Source: Mongoliitalea lutea (GTDB taxonomy: Bacteria > Bacteroidota > Bacteroidia > Cytophagales > Cyclobacteriaceae). From it: 64,000 bases of DNA. Of this stretch, positions 1 to 8,579 are shown one piece after another. Below the pieces are notes generated by a model, which searched no databases, was not told the origin of the DNA, and saw only the letters and a program-made list of their open reading frames with translations. The DNA lies in contig NZ_BMYF01000003.1 of assembly GCF_014652135.1 (NCBI RefSeq), forward strand, positions 124,001-188,000, given 5' to 3'. The translations under genes were made by a program, and so were the position numbers. Positions within the stretch are counted from its first letter, which is position 1. Each line of letters begins with the position of its first letter.

Positions 1-1
1 A

Positions 2-100
2 TTGGGAATGAGTAAAAAGCACTTTAAACAGTCGATAGGTCAATTATATAAAGCTCAAAGAATCAATATTTTGGATAATGGAATTGAAATTATCGAATAA
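2..100 (+). CDS. C-terminal fragment of CvfB-like S1 RNA-binding protein
   Basis: Only the last 32 codons of this gene lie in the window; it is open from the left edge and ends in TAA at 98-100. The tail reads GMSKKHFKQSIGQLYK followed by ILDNGIEII. This closely resembles the C-terminal winged-helix end of CvfB/YitL proteins (S1-domain RNA binding), where a GMSKKxFKKAIGxLYK-like block is followed by a short beta strand. The fragment is too short for certainty. Nothing can be said about its start, promoter or partners, although it runs in the same direction as the next genes. Confidence 0.6.
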   Translation: MGMSKKHFKQSIGQLYKAQRINILDNGIEIIE

Positions 101-216
101 GCCTCTATAAATTTCTGCCGATAGCCAAAATTGAAGTTGAACTTACTATAAAAAATGCGTAAGTCCAAATAAATATCTAAATATTATCATTTACAGGGGT
201 GTTTTAGTTGTTTTCC

Positions 217-711
217 ATGGGGGAGTTTTTAGAGGATTTCGGGAAGTTGAGTAAATCATCATTTGCGCAGCATAAAAAAATGCTTCCCAAATTGAAACGG
301 GTGAAGAGTAAAGAGTTGGATCAGCATTTTGCTAAAGCACATGAGGAAAAATTCCAATACATGGATTGCCTTACATGTGCCAACTGCTGTAAAACTACCA
401 GTCCAATTTTCCTTCAAACGGACATTGAACGATTGGCGAAAGTGTTTCGCATGAAACCTTCAGAGTTTACAGATGAGTACCTATTTAGAGATGCGGATGG
501 AGATTTTGTGTTGAAAAGTGCACCTTGTCCTTTTCTAAATTCGGACAATACTTGCTTGGTGTATGAGGAGCGTCCAAAGGCGTGCAGAGAATATCCGCAT
601 ACTAATCGAAAAAATATGCATGGCATCCTGAATTTGACGTTGCGTAACACATTAGTATGCCCGGTTGTTTTTGAAATCTTTCAAGACTTTGAGAAAGATT
701 TTAGGAAGTAA
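217..711 (+). CDS. YkgJ-family Cys-cluster protein
   Basis: This 164-residue protein belongs to the YkgJ/UPF0153 CxxCxxCC family, thought to bind zinc or an iron-sulfur cluster; no reaction is established for the family. The diagnostic cysteines are CLTCANCC (about residues 51-58), CPFL (near 104) and NTCLVYEERPKACREYP (near 113-130). The ATG at 217 is preferred over an in-frame TTG at 208 because the ORF has no conserved sequence before it. There is no signal peptide, so it is probably cytoplasmic. It stands alone, about 50 nt upstream of the ROK kinase and on the same strand. Confidence 0.85.
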   Translation: MGEFLEDFGKLSKSSFAQHKKMLPKLKRVKSKELDQHFAKAHEEKFQYMDCLTCANCCKTTSPIFLQTDIERLAKVFRMKPSEFTDEYLFRDADGDFVLKSAPCPFLNSDNTCLVYEERPKACREYPHTNRKNMHGILNLTLRNTLVCPVVFEIFQDFEKDFRK

Positions 712-760
712 GCAAAAGTCTTTGCTAATTTAGAGTCTAAAACCTATTGAATGAACAAGT

Positions 761-1690
761 ATGAGTAACAATGAGCAGTATTTTTTAGGTGTAGATGTAG
801 GAGGCACGCATCTAAAAATCGGTTTGGTCAATAAATCGGGAGAGATTCTTTCTTTTGATAAAGTTGAAACAGCCCCATACCGAGATGACCCCAAAGGTTT
901 CAATGCCAAATTTGTTGATGGCATGGCTGATATCTTAGCCAAGTATCCCGAGGTATCTAAAGTGGGTATTGGCCTGCCTGGATTGATTTCCAAGGACAGG
1001 ACCACAACCTTAGAAATACCCGCAATTCCTTCCTTGAACGGTTTTAACTTGAAAGGAGCCTTGAAGGAGAAATATCCCAACATCTCTTTTTTTCTAGAAA
1101 ATGACGCTGCCGCAGCTGCCATTGGTGAGTACCGCTATGGTAAAAATAATCCTCCGGAAAACTTCATGTTTATTACTATGGGGACAGGTATCGGAAGTGC
1201 CCTTATATTGAATGGAGAAGTATTCAAAGGCAGCCGAGGAAATGCCATGGAAATGGGTCATATGCTATCCAGAGGAAATGAAGGATTGGAGAAATTGATC
1301 GGGAGAGGTGGAATTCTTAGGATTTTGGACCGTTTTATAAAAGGCTATCCCCGTTTGGTGGGAGAACTTGCTGATAAAGAATTAGGAACACACTTATTAG
1401 TAGATACTGCAAAAAGTGGTAATGAGGTTTCCTTAATGGTTTTCGAGGAGGTTGGGAGAATCTTAGGGGAAGCTATAGTATCTGCTATCCGCTTGTTAGA
1501 TGTGACGCATGTGTATTTCGGTGGAGGAATTTCCGCAGGTTTGGAATTTATGATGCCATCTTTGGAAAAAACAGTTCGTCAATACCTTACACCTTATTAT
1601 GTACAAGATTTGGTCCTGACCAAAGCTACTTTAGAAAATAATGCTGGTACGCTTGGTGCGGCTGCGTTGTGTTTTATGGAAGATATTTAA
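761..1690 (+). CDS. ROK-family sugar kinase (glucokinase-like)
   Basis: The protein has 309 residues, the usual ROK length, and probably phosphorylates glucose or a related hexose with ATP in the cytoplasm. Visible motifs are the phosphate-binding GVDVGGTHLKIG (9-20), the catalytic Asp in LENDAAAAA (near 113-121), and the nucleotide loop TMGTGIGSALILNG (near 139-152). After GHMLSRGNEG there is no CxCGxxGCxE zinc motif, which most ROK proteins carry; the stretch reads GLEKLIGRGGIL instead. It may therefore be a zinc-free ROK branch. Substrate cannot be decided from sequence. The gene is followed by about 200 nt of AT-rich DNA before the serine-biosynthesis gene. Confidence 0.85.
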   Translation: MSNNEQYFLGVDVGGTHLKIGLVNKSGEILSFDKVETAPYRDDPKGFNAKFVDGMADILAKYPEVSKVGIGLPGLISKDRTTTLEIPAIPSLNGFNLKGALKEKYPNISFFLENDAAAAAIGEYRYGKNNPPENFMFITMGTGIGSALILNGEVFKGSRGNAMEMGHMLSRGNEGLEKLIGRGGILRILDRFIKGYPRLVGELADKELGTHLLVDTAKSGNEVSLMVFEEVGRILGEAIVSAIRLLDVTHVYFGGGISAGLEFMMPSLEKTVRQYLTPYYVQDLVLTKATLENNAGTLGAAALCFMEDI

Positions 1691-1884
1691 TTCAAGCAAA
1701 ATAAAGGTTCAATTGCCACTGAGTTTATGATTTCAGTGGCATTTTTGTTGGATAAGATTTTTATTCACTTCTGATGTGCATAGAAAAAGTGGCTTTAAAT
1801 TCTCTGCAATCGATTTCTTGTCCTTTGTGATAAAAGTCCAAAAGTATTTTTTCTAATAAAACCGTGATTTTTTTAATAAAATCC

Positions 1885-1892
1885 TAATTTTG
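1885..1892 (+). promoter_or_regulatory. Bacteroidota -7 element upstream of serA fusion
   Basis: TAATTTTG matches the TAnnTTTG -7 consensus of Bacteroidota primary sigma promoters. Transcription would begin near 1899-1900, after the in-frame TTG at 1897. This supports the ATG at 1924 as the true start of the downstream gene. Confidence 0.55.
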
Positions 1893-1923
1893 AACATTGA
1901 TTCTACAAAATTTACTTACTCCA

Positions 1924-3816
1924 ATGCCCAGAAATAAGAAATTTATCATTGACTTCGATAGTACCTTTACCCAAGTTGAAGCTTTGGATGTGCTAGGGGA
2001 GATTTCTTTGGCCAAAGATCCTGAGAAAGAACAGAAACTGAAAGCGATCAAAGATATTACCGATCTTGGTATGGAGGGTTCCTTGAATTTTAGGGAAAGT
2101 TTAGAGCGTAGATTGGATATTTTGCAAGCTGATAAATCTCAAATCGAGGAACTGATTACTTCCTTGAAGCAAAAAGTTTCCAAGTCTTTTCATCGCAATA
2201 AAGAATTTTTGCAGGAGCATGCAGAAGATATCATTATTATTTCCAATGGTTTTAAGGATTTTATCACCCCTATTGTAGGAGAATACGGTATTCCACAGGA
2301 GAATGTATTCGCCAATGAGTTTATTTATGATGAAACTGGAAAAATCATTGATTTTGACAGAGATAGTGTGTTATCAAAAAATGGAGGAAAGCCAGAAGTG
2401 ATTAAAAGTCTTCATTTAGATGGAGATATTTACGTAATTGGGGATGGATACACAGACTATGAAATCAAAGAGTCGGGATTGGCCAATAAATTTTATGCCT
2501 TTACCGAAAATGTAGCCCGTCCAAAAGTGACCTCCAAAGCAGACCATATAGCACCGAGTTTAGATGAAATTTTATACATCAACAAAATGAATAAGAAGTT
2601 TTCCTACCCAAAAAGCCGCATCAATGTGCTTTTACTAGAGAATGTACACCCTGTAGGTGTCGGATTGATGCAAGAAGAAGGTTACAATGTAGAAGTTATT
2701 TCTTCTGCTTTGTCCGAGGATGAGTTGGCTGAAAAAATTAAAGATGTCAGCATTTTGGGAATCCGCTCCAAAACAAATGTGACTAAAAAAGTTTTGGAAA
2801 ATGCGAATAGGTTGATTTCTATTGGGGCTTTTTGTATTGGAACCAATCAGATTGACTTGGATACCTGTACCAAGAAGGGGATTGCGGTCTTTAACGCACC
2901 CTTTAGCAATACCCGCTCTGTGGTAGAAATGGCTATAGCTGAAATCATCTTCTTAATGCGTAATTTCCATGACAAAAGCTTGGGGATGCACAAGGGGATT
3001 TGGGACAAATCCGCTACCGGAAGCTTTGAAATCCGTGGTAAGAAATTAGGGATTATCGGGTATGGAAATATTGGTGCACAGCTATCTGTGTTAGCAGAAA
3101 ACATGGGTATGGATGTGTATTACTATGACGTTATTGAAAAACTTGCTTTAGGAAATGCCACTAAGTTGGATTCCTTAGAAGAATTGCTTCAAACGGTAGA
3201 TGTGGTATCTCTTCATGTAGATGGCCGTAAGGATAACAAAAACATCATTGATGCAGAGAAAATAGGCATGATGAAAAAGGGAAGTTATCTTGTCAATCTG
3301 AGTAGGGGCCATGTAGTCGATATCAAAGCCTTAAAAGATGCTTTGGAGTCAGGGCATATCGCAGGTACAGCAGTAGATGTGTTCCCTGAGGAACCCAAAA
3401 ACAACGATGAGCCTTTTGCTTCCGAGTTGATTGGCATGCGGAATGCCATTCTTACCCCTCATATTGGAGGGTCAACTTTAGAGGCACAGGTAAATATCGC
3501 CCGTTTTGTTCCTGGTAAAATCATGGAGTATATCAATACGGGTAATACTTACAATTCTGTCAATTTCCCGAATATCCAATTGCCATTCTTGAAAGATGCC
3601 CACCGATTAATCCACATTCACCAAAATGAACCAGGTATCTTGGCAAAAATCAACCAATGTTTGGCACATCATGAAATCAACATTGTAGGACAATATCTGA
3701 AGACTAATGAGTCTATAGGTTATGTGATTACAGACATCAATAAAGTATATTCTCCTGAAGTCATTGAGGCGATGAAAAATATTCCTGGTACGATTCGCTT
3801 TAGGGTGTTGTATTGA
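1924..3816 (+). CDS. serA: Fused phosphoserine phosphatase-like HAD / D-3-phosphoglycerate dehydrogenase
   Basis: This 630-residue protein joins two serine-biosynthesis activities. The N-terminal third is an HAD-IB phosphatase: motif I DFDST (10-14), motif II SNGF, a lysine in GGKPEV, and motif IV GDGYTD (about 172-177), as in SerB. From about residue 232 it is a phosphoglycerate dehydrogenase: NAD-binding GYGNIG (near 379), the catalytic Arg in SRGH, Glu in FPEEP and His in PHIGGST (near 510), then a C-terminal ACT domain (about 559-630) of the kind that binds serine. It would catalyse the first and, if the HAD part acts on phosphoserine, the last step. No serC lies nearby. An upstream TTG (1897) in frame is rejected because the -7 element would place the transcript start after it. 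Confidence 0.9.
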   Translation: MPRNKKFIIDFDSTFTQVEALDVLGEISLAKDPEKEQKLKAIKDITDLGMEGSLNFRESLERRLDILQADKSQIEELITSLKQKVSKSFHRNKEFLQEHAEDIIIISNGFKDFITPIVGEYGIPQENVFANEFIYDETGKIIDFDRDSVLSKNGGKPEVIKSLHLDGDIYVIGDGYTDYEIKESGLANKFYAFTENVARPKVTSKADHIAPSLDEILYINKMNKKFSYPKSRINVLLLENVHPVGVGLMQEEGYNVEVISSALSEDELAEKIKDVSILGIRSKTNVTKKVLENANRLISIGAFCIGTNQIDLDTCTKKGIAVFNAPFSNTRSVVEMAIAEIIFLMRNFHDKSLGMHKGIWDKSATGSFEIRGKKLGIIGYGNIGAQLSVLAENMGMDVYYYDVIEKLALGNATKLDSLEELLQTVDVVSLHVDGRKDNKNIIDAEKIGMMKKGSYLVNLSRGHVVDIKALKDALESGHIAGTAVDVFPEEPKNNDEPFASELIGMRNAILTPHIGGSTLEAQVNIARFVPGKIMEYINTGNTYNSVNFPNIQLPFLKDAHRLIHIHQNEPGILAKINQCLAHHEINIVGQYLKTNESIGYVITDINKVYSPEVIEAMKNIPGTIRFRVLY

Positions 3817-3916
3817 TTATCAACTTAGATTATTATTTTTAATGTAAGGAGTGTCTATTAGGCATTCCTTTTTTTATGGTTTAAGCAAAAATCAACCGAT
3901 AGTCTTTTGATAATTC

Positions 3917-3946
3917 TTTGATAATGCGACAAGCTTCTTATTTTTG
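3917..3946 (+). promoter_or_regulatory. Bacteroidota promoter for abgT-like gene
   Basis: TTTG (3917-3920) and TATTTTTG (3939-3946) are separated by 18 nt. This is a near-ideal -33/-7 pair for Bacteroidota, lying 20 nt ahead of the ATG at 3967. Confidence 0.7.
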
Positions 3947-3966
3947 GCAAAACACTCGAATTACTT

Positions 3967-5517
3967 ATGACAAATTCTACAACTGGAAAGAAGAGTTTTT
4001 TAGACCGATTTCTTGACATCATCGAAAAAGCAGGAAATAAATTACCCGATCCTGCGATCTTGTTTTTGGGTTTGATGATTCTCACTTGGATAATTTCTGC
4101 ACTATTAGCTCCTATTGATTTTAATGCATTTGATCCTCGTACAGGGGAAGCTTTGAGGATTCAAAATATGCTTCAAGCGGATCGTATGGCAGCTTTCTTT
4201 GCCAATATGACATCAGTGTTTATCAATTTTGCTCCTCTCGGAGTGGTTTTGTTAGCAATGCTAGGCGTAGGGGTTGCCGAACACAGTGGATTTATAAATG
4301 CTGGATTGAAATATGTCTTGGGTGTGACTCCTCAAATGTTGTTAACTCCAATCTTGGTTTTGGTTGGTATAGTCAGTCATACGGCTGCCGATGCAGGATA
4401 TGTATTGGTAATTCCCTTGGGCGGGGTGATTTTTTATGCAGCAGGGAGACATCCTTTGGCAGGCATTGCAGCGGCTTTTGCAGGGGTTTCAGGTGGTTTT
4501 TCAGCCAATTTTATTCCATCAAGTATTGATCCGTTGATTCAATCATTTACTCAATCCGCTGCCCAGATCACTGATCCAGATATTGTCCTAAACCCCTTAA
4601 ACAACTACTATTTCACTTCTTTATCTTCCATAGTAGTGATTGCAGTGGTATGGTTTATTACAGATAAAATTATCGAACCAAGGTTACAAAAAAATGTGCC
4701 CGTGGATGAAAACTTGGAAGATGTACCAAAAATGGATGCCATCACAGCAGCCGAGAAAAAGGCTTTTTGGAAGGCTTTTGGGACTTTGTTTGCTGGGGTG
4801 GTATTATTGGTCATTTGGGTGATTCCCGAAACCTCAGCCATGAGAAATCCTGTAGGTGAGATCACGGCAGGGGATGCACCGTTGATGAAAAGTATCGTAC
4901 CGCTCATTTTTGTGCTTTTTTGGATTCCCGGGATGGTGTATGGTTTTGCATCCAAGACTTACGCTTCTATGAAAGATATGGTGATGTCCATGAGCAAGTC
5001 CATGGGAAGCATGTCTTATTACATTGTTATGGCCTTTTTCTGTGCTTTGTTTATTGATGCATTTACTCAGTCTAAAATTGGTTCTTTGACGGCATTGAAA
5101 GGTGCTGAGTTTCTACAATCCTTGCAGTTACCGGGGCAGGTGACGATTGTGGGGATCTTGTTACTGACTGCTTTTGTGAATTTGCTGGTAGGCTCTGCAT
5201 CGGCTAAATGGGCATTGATCAGTCCGATTTTTGTTCCTATGTTGATGCAATTGGGTATTTCACCGGATTTGACACAAGCTGCTTATAGAGTGGGGGATTC
5301 AGTATCCAATATCATCACGCCTTTGCTTCCGTACTTTCCGTTGATTGTAGTATTCTGTCAAAAGTATGTGAAGTCTACAGGTATAGGAACATTGGTGTCC
5401 ATTATGATTCCGTATTCTTTGGTATTATTGGTTGCTTGGACTTTATTCCTCTTATTATATTGGGCGTTGGGAATTCCTTTGGGTATCCAAGCTTCTTATG
5501 AATATATAGGATTCTAA
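3967..5517 (+). CDS. AbgT-family transporter
   Basis: This 516-residue polytopic inner-membrane protein belongs to the AbgT family, which imports p-aminobenzoyl-glutamate in Escherichia coli and exports sulfonamides in some relatives. The length matches AbgT (about 510). Typical features are the N-terminal LDIIEKAGNKLPDPAILF, the VSHTAADAGYVLVIPLG segment, GGFSANFIPSSIDPL and the late PLLPYFPLIV re-entrant region. It is a single gene with its own promoter and a hairpin terminator. The transported compound cannot be read from the sequence. Confidence 0.9.
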   Translation: MTNSTTGKKSFLDRFLDIIEKAGNKLPDPAILFLGLMILTWIISALLAPIDFNAFDPRTGEALRIQNMLQADRMAAFFANMTSVFINFAPLGVVLLAMLGVGVAEHSGFINAGLKYVLGVTPQMLLTPILVLVGIVSHTAADAGYVLVIPLGGVIFYAAGRHPLAGIAAAFAGVSGGFSANFIPSSIDPLIQSFTQSAAQITDPDIVLNPLNNYYFTSLSSIVVIAVVWFITDKIIEPRLQKNVPVDENLEDVPKMDAITAAEKKAFWKAFGTLFAGVVLLVIWVIPETSAMRNPVGEITAGDAPLMKSIVPLIFVLFWIPGMVYGFASKTYASMKDMVMSMSKSMGSMSYYIVMAFFCALFIDAFTQSKIGSLTALKGAEFLQSLQLPGQVTIVGILLLTAFVNLLVGSASAKWALISPIFVPMLMQLGISPDLTQAAYRVGDSVSNIITPLLPYFPLIVVFCQKYVKSTGIGTLVSIMIPYSLVLLVAWTLFLLLYWALGIPLGIQASYEYIGF

Positions 5518-5521
5518 AAAA

Positions 5522-5551
5522 AACAACTCGCAGATAATCTGTGAGTTGTTT
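5522..5551. terminator. Bidirectional hairpin between abgT-like gene and trpS
   Basis: The arms AACAACTCGCAGAT and ATCTGTGAGTTGTT pair with one G-U across a 1-nt centre. An A-run precedes and a T-rich tail follows, so it could stop transcripts from both converging genes. Confidence 0.75.
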
Positions 5552-5606
5552 CAATATTTTAAAGCCTTGATTGAATATAGTTGCTGTGTCAATCAAGGTT
5601 TTTATT

Positions 5607-6581
5607 TTATCTAAATCCTAACTTCTGACGGACTTTCGTTAGGATGATTTGAGCTTCTTGACGGGCTTTTTCTTCCCCTGCAGCTAGTTTTGCCTCCAAT
5701 TCTTGAGGATTGCTCATATAGTAATCAAAGGCTTTTCTTTCATCTTGGTATTTCGTGAGGATAAGATCCAAAAACTCCTTTTTGGCATGACCATAACCGA
5801 AGTTACCGGCCAAGTATTTCTCTCTCAAAGCTTGTGTTTGGTCCGCATCAGCAATCAGACTGTATAGCTTGAACACATTACAGGTATCCGGTTCTTTTGG
5901 TTCTTCTAATGGAGTAGAGTCTGTAACAATACTGTTGATATTTTTTTTCAGTTCCTTTTCCGTAAGAAAGATGTCAATATAATTATTGTAAGACTTACTC
6001 ATTTTCTGCCCATCGGTCCCTGGGATAATCATTACTTCCTCGGAAATTCTAGCCTCGGGCAGTGTCAGTATTTCCTCCTCCATACGGTGATTGAAAGAAC
6101 TTGCGATATCACGGGCCATTTCCAAATGCTGTAATTGATCTTTGCCTACTGGGACAATATTTGCACTGTACAGTAAGATATCAGCAGCCATTAAAACTGG
6201 ATAGGTAAATAATCCAGCGTTCACATCAGCGAGACGATCAGATTTATCTTTGAAGCTATGTGCATTGGCTAGCATGGGGAAAGGTGTAAAGCAGCTAAGA
6301 TACCAAGTGAGTTCAGCCACCTCAGGAATCATGGATTGTCTGTAGAATACGGTTTTCTCAATATCCAATCCAAAAGCAAGCCATGCAGCAGCTACTGCCA
6401 AGGTATTTTCTTTTCTCAATGCGCCATCTTTGATAGATGTCAGTGAGTGAAAGTCTGCTATAAAAATAAAAGACTCATTGGAAGTATCCTTGGTAAGCTT
6501 AATTGCGGGAACGATTGCCCCCAAAATATTGCCCATGTGTGGCCTGCCTGAACTTTGTATGCCTGTTAAAACTCTTGCCAT
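5607..6581 (-). CDS. trpS: Tryptophanyl-tRNA synthetase
   Basis: This class I aminoacyl-tRNA synthetase charges tRNA-Trp in the cytoplasm. It has 324 residues, the usual bacterial length. The HIGH-type motif appears as PHMGN (15-19) after the typical VLTGIQSSGRPH opening, and the KMSKS signature lies near residues 193-197 in GQKMSKSYNN. It is transcribed alone, convergent with the AbgT-like gene and divergent from the DUF1573 gene. Nothing unusual is seen. Confidence 0.97.
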   Translation of the reverse strand: MARVLTGIQSSGRPHMGNILGAIVPAIKLTKDTSNESFIFIADFHSLTSIKDGALRKENTLAVAAAWLAFGLDIEKTVFYRQSMIPEVAELTWYLSCFTPFPMLANAHSFKDKSDRLADVNAGLFTYPVLMAADILLYSANIVPVGKDQLQHLEMARDIASSFNHRMEEEILTLPEARISEEVMIIPGTDGQKMSKSYNNYIDIFLTEKELKKNINSIVTDSTPLEEPKEPDTCNVFKLYSLIADADQTQALREKYLAGNFGYGHAKKEFLDLILTKYQDERKAFDYYMSNPQELEAKLAAGEEKARQEAQIILTKVRQKLGFR

Positions 6582-6652
6582 TTCATTAAATTTTGCTGCA
6601 AATTAAGGAAATGCAGGTACAATTCGCTCGATTTTTAACGTTATTTGCGCAT

Positions 6653-7750
6653 ATGAATCATGCTTTAAAACACTCCATCTTCTTTCTCATATTCTTAGTT
6701 TCTTACAATCTTGCTGATGCTCAGGAACTTGAACGAAAACTATTGAATTGGCAACAAAAGTCAATCTATCTAGGCCCTGTTTTGGCTGAAAATGGCGTTA
6801 CAACTGTGGAGTTTTTGGCCACAAACCCTCATGCTGATTCCTTGTTTATCACGGACGTTATTACGGATTGTGGCTGTACGCTGGTTGATTACAGTCGTGA
6901 TACCTTAGTGACTGATGGATTACTCAGTCTTAAAGTAAGCTATGAATCAGATTATCGAGGGGGAGACTTTTCGAAGTTAATTTTGGTACGTACAAACTTG
7001 GATATTTATGGAGATACCTTGGTTTTGGAGGGGATTAATTTTCCGGTTATCGACGATGCCGGGAGAAACTTTCCGTATAAGAAGGGTGGTCTAGGATTTA
7101 GGTTGCCTTCGATTAACGTTGGGCAATTATTCACTAATGAACCTAAAGTTAAATTTTACGATGTGTACAACTTTGGTAAAGACTCTGTTTCCTTTAAGGA
7201 TCTAATGGAACAGCCATGGCCTGCTTATGTCCAATTTAATCTGGAGCCAACCAAGGTGGCACCCTCCGCCAGAGCTTTATTAGCGGTTACTGTAAATGCA
7301 GAAAAGCTAGGTGATTTAGGTTTTTTTTCAGAAAATGTAAAAATTCTGGTTGAAGAGTCTAATACATCCATTGATTTAAACCTCATGGGAACAGTTTTTG
7401 AATTTTTTGAGCCTATTCCCAAAAGTATGGAAAAGATAGTTCCAAGGCTTTTAATATCAGAGCCCGATATTGATTTTAAAGAGATCAGTTCCTCTCGTAC
7501 AGTTCAGCGCTCATTGGTTTTGAGCAATTTAGGGCAAGAACCACTATTGATCCGTAAGGTCAGTACCAATTGTGATTGTGTCAATGTGATTTTGGAAGAG
7601 AAAGAAATTTTTCCCGGCGGAAAAGCTGAAATTAATATTACATTTGACCCTAAGGGTAGACAAGGTATAGACCATAAACATATCACACTTTTTACCAATG
7701 ATCCTATCAATCCCGTCCGAACAATTACGCTTAGAAGTATGATTAAATAA
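6653..7750 (+). CDS. Exported protein with two DUF1573 domains
   Basis: The 365-residue product starts with a signal peptide (KHSIFFLIFLVSYNLADAQ) when the ATG at 6653 is used. The ORF is open further upstream to 6593, but that would place 20 residues before the signal. It contains an N-terminal DUF1573 unit with TDCGCTLV and a C-terminal unit (about 280-360) with TNCDCVNV, GGKAEINITFDPKGRQG and TNDPINP. DUF1573 folds as an Ig-like (ASH/MSP-like) sandwich and is abundant in secreted Bacteroidota proteins. Function is unknown; it probably acts in the periplasm or at the cell surface. Confidence 0.85.
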   Translation: MNHALKHSIFFLIFLVSYNLADAQELERKLLNWQQKSIYLGPVLAENGVTTVEFLATNPHADSLFITDVITDCGCTLVDYSRDTLVTDGLLSLKVSYESDYRGGDFSKLILVRTNLDIYGDTLVLEGINFPVIDDAGRNFPYKKGGLGFRLPSINVGQLFTNEPKVKFYDVYNFGKDSVSFKDLMEQPWPAYVQFNLEPTKVAPSARALLAVTVNAEKLGDLGFFSENVKILVEESNTSIDLNLMGTVFEFFEPIPKSMEKIVPRLLISEPDIDFKEISSSRTVQRSLVLSNLGQEPLLIRKVSTNCDCVNVILEEKEIFPGGKAEINITFDPKGRQGIDHKHITLFTNDPINPVRTITLRSMIK

Positions 7751-7853
7751 ACTTTGATGTAAGATTTTCGTATAATGGTATGACTCTTGATGTAAAGAGA
7801 GTAGGAAATTAGTCCTAACAAAAATCATTTCTAACCAAAAAACCATAATTGTT

Positions 7854-8111
7854 ATGAGTTCTACCAAATTTATTTTAGGTGCACTAGTTGGTGCAGTTGT
7901 AGGTGTTCAAATCGGTATTTTAATAGCTCCTGAAAAAGGAGAGGTAACAAGAAAAAAAATCAGCAAGAAAAGTGGAGAATATTTTGACGAAGTTACTGGC
8001 AAATTGAATGGGTACTTTGATGGTTTGACCAAAAAAGTAAGTGAAGCATCCGATGAAGTTGAAAAGCTGGCCCAAAAAGCCAAATTGGAAGCTGAGAAAC
8101 TAACAAAATAA
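7854..8111 (+). CDS. YtxH-domain small membrane protein
   Basis: The protein has 85 residues. One hydrophobic segment (FILGALVGAVVGVQIGILIAP, residues 5-25) is followed by the EKGEVTRKKI block typical of YtxH proteins, then an amphipathic, probably coiled-coil, Lys/Glu-rich tail. YtxH proteins are linked to general stress in Firmicutes and are common but uncharacterised in Bacteroidota. The gene is monocistronic with a strong terminator. Confidence 0.85.
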   Translation: MSSTKFILGALVGAVVGVQIGILIAPEKGEVTRKKISKKSGEYFDEVTGKLNGYFDGLTKKVSEASDEVEKLAQKAKLEAEKLTK

Positions 8112-8126
8112 TTTTATTAAATGAAC

Positions 8127-8152
8127 AAGAGTCCTTCGGGACTCTTTTTTTT
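8127..8152 (+). terminator. Rho-independent terminator after ytxH-like gene
   Basis: An 8-bp stem AAGAGTCC / GGACTCTT closes on the stable tetraloop TTCG and is followed by a T-run. Confidence 0.9.
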
Positions 8153-8219
8153 GTGATACGTTTTTTTATATTCAAAAAGTGTTTTTTTTGATATAAAAAT
8201 ACTTAACTTTGAGCATCCA

Positions 8220-8579
8220 TTGTTATTTACACAATATGACTCTCAAAGTCAGTTAGTCGTTAGGGGACAGGTGCGCTTGCTTTTTGTGATTTTTACTCCA
8301 TTTGGGATTAATCTTCTCCTCAATCAACAAAACCCTCAGTTTGAAGAACGTATTATCCCCTTGTCAAGATTAGGTTTGCCTTTGTTTAATTTGGTAACTA
8401 AGAGGAAGCTTCGTTTCAATCAGGATACAGAAGAAGGGGTAAAGGTAGTGGATGATGAATTCAGAAGATTTTATCTTAAAGAAAATAACCTTAAGCGCTC
8501 TAATAGTTTTATCTCCCCATCTGTTTTTCCTTTCTTTCCAGGAGAATCAAGTGAGTCAGAAGTGTCAGACGAGCGTTAA
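8220..8579 (+). CDS. Possible small unknown gene (weak)
   Basis: The 450-nt stretch between the YtxH terminator and the DUF4236 gene contains one 119-codon open frame from TTG 8220. It has a protein-like middle (FEERIIPLSRLGLPLF, then DEFRRFYLKENNLKRS) but no recognised domain, no ATG start and no signal peptide. A TAACTTTG match to the -7 consensus lies at 8204-8211, though that would start transcription almost at the TTG. The frame ends 15 nt inside the convergent DUF4236 gene. A second, overlapping frame from ATG 8452 is equally unsupported. It may be a real small gene or chance. Confidence 0.2.
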   Translation: MLFTQYDSQSQLVVRGQVRLLFVIFTPFGINLLLNQQNPQFEERIIPLSRLGLPLFNLVTKRKLRFNQDTEEGVKVVDDEFRRFYLKENNLKRSNSFISPSVFPFFPGESSESEVSDER

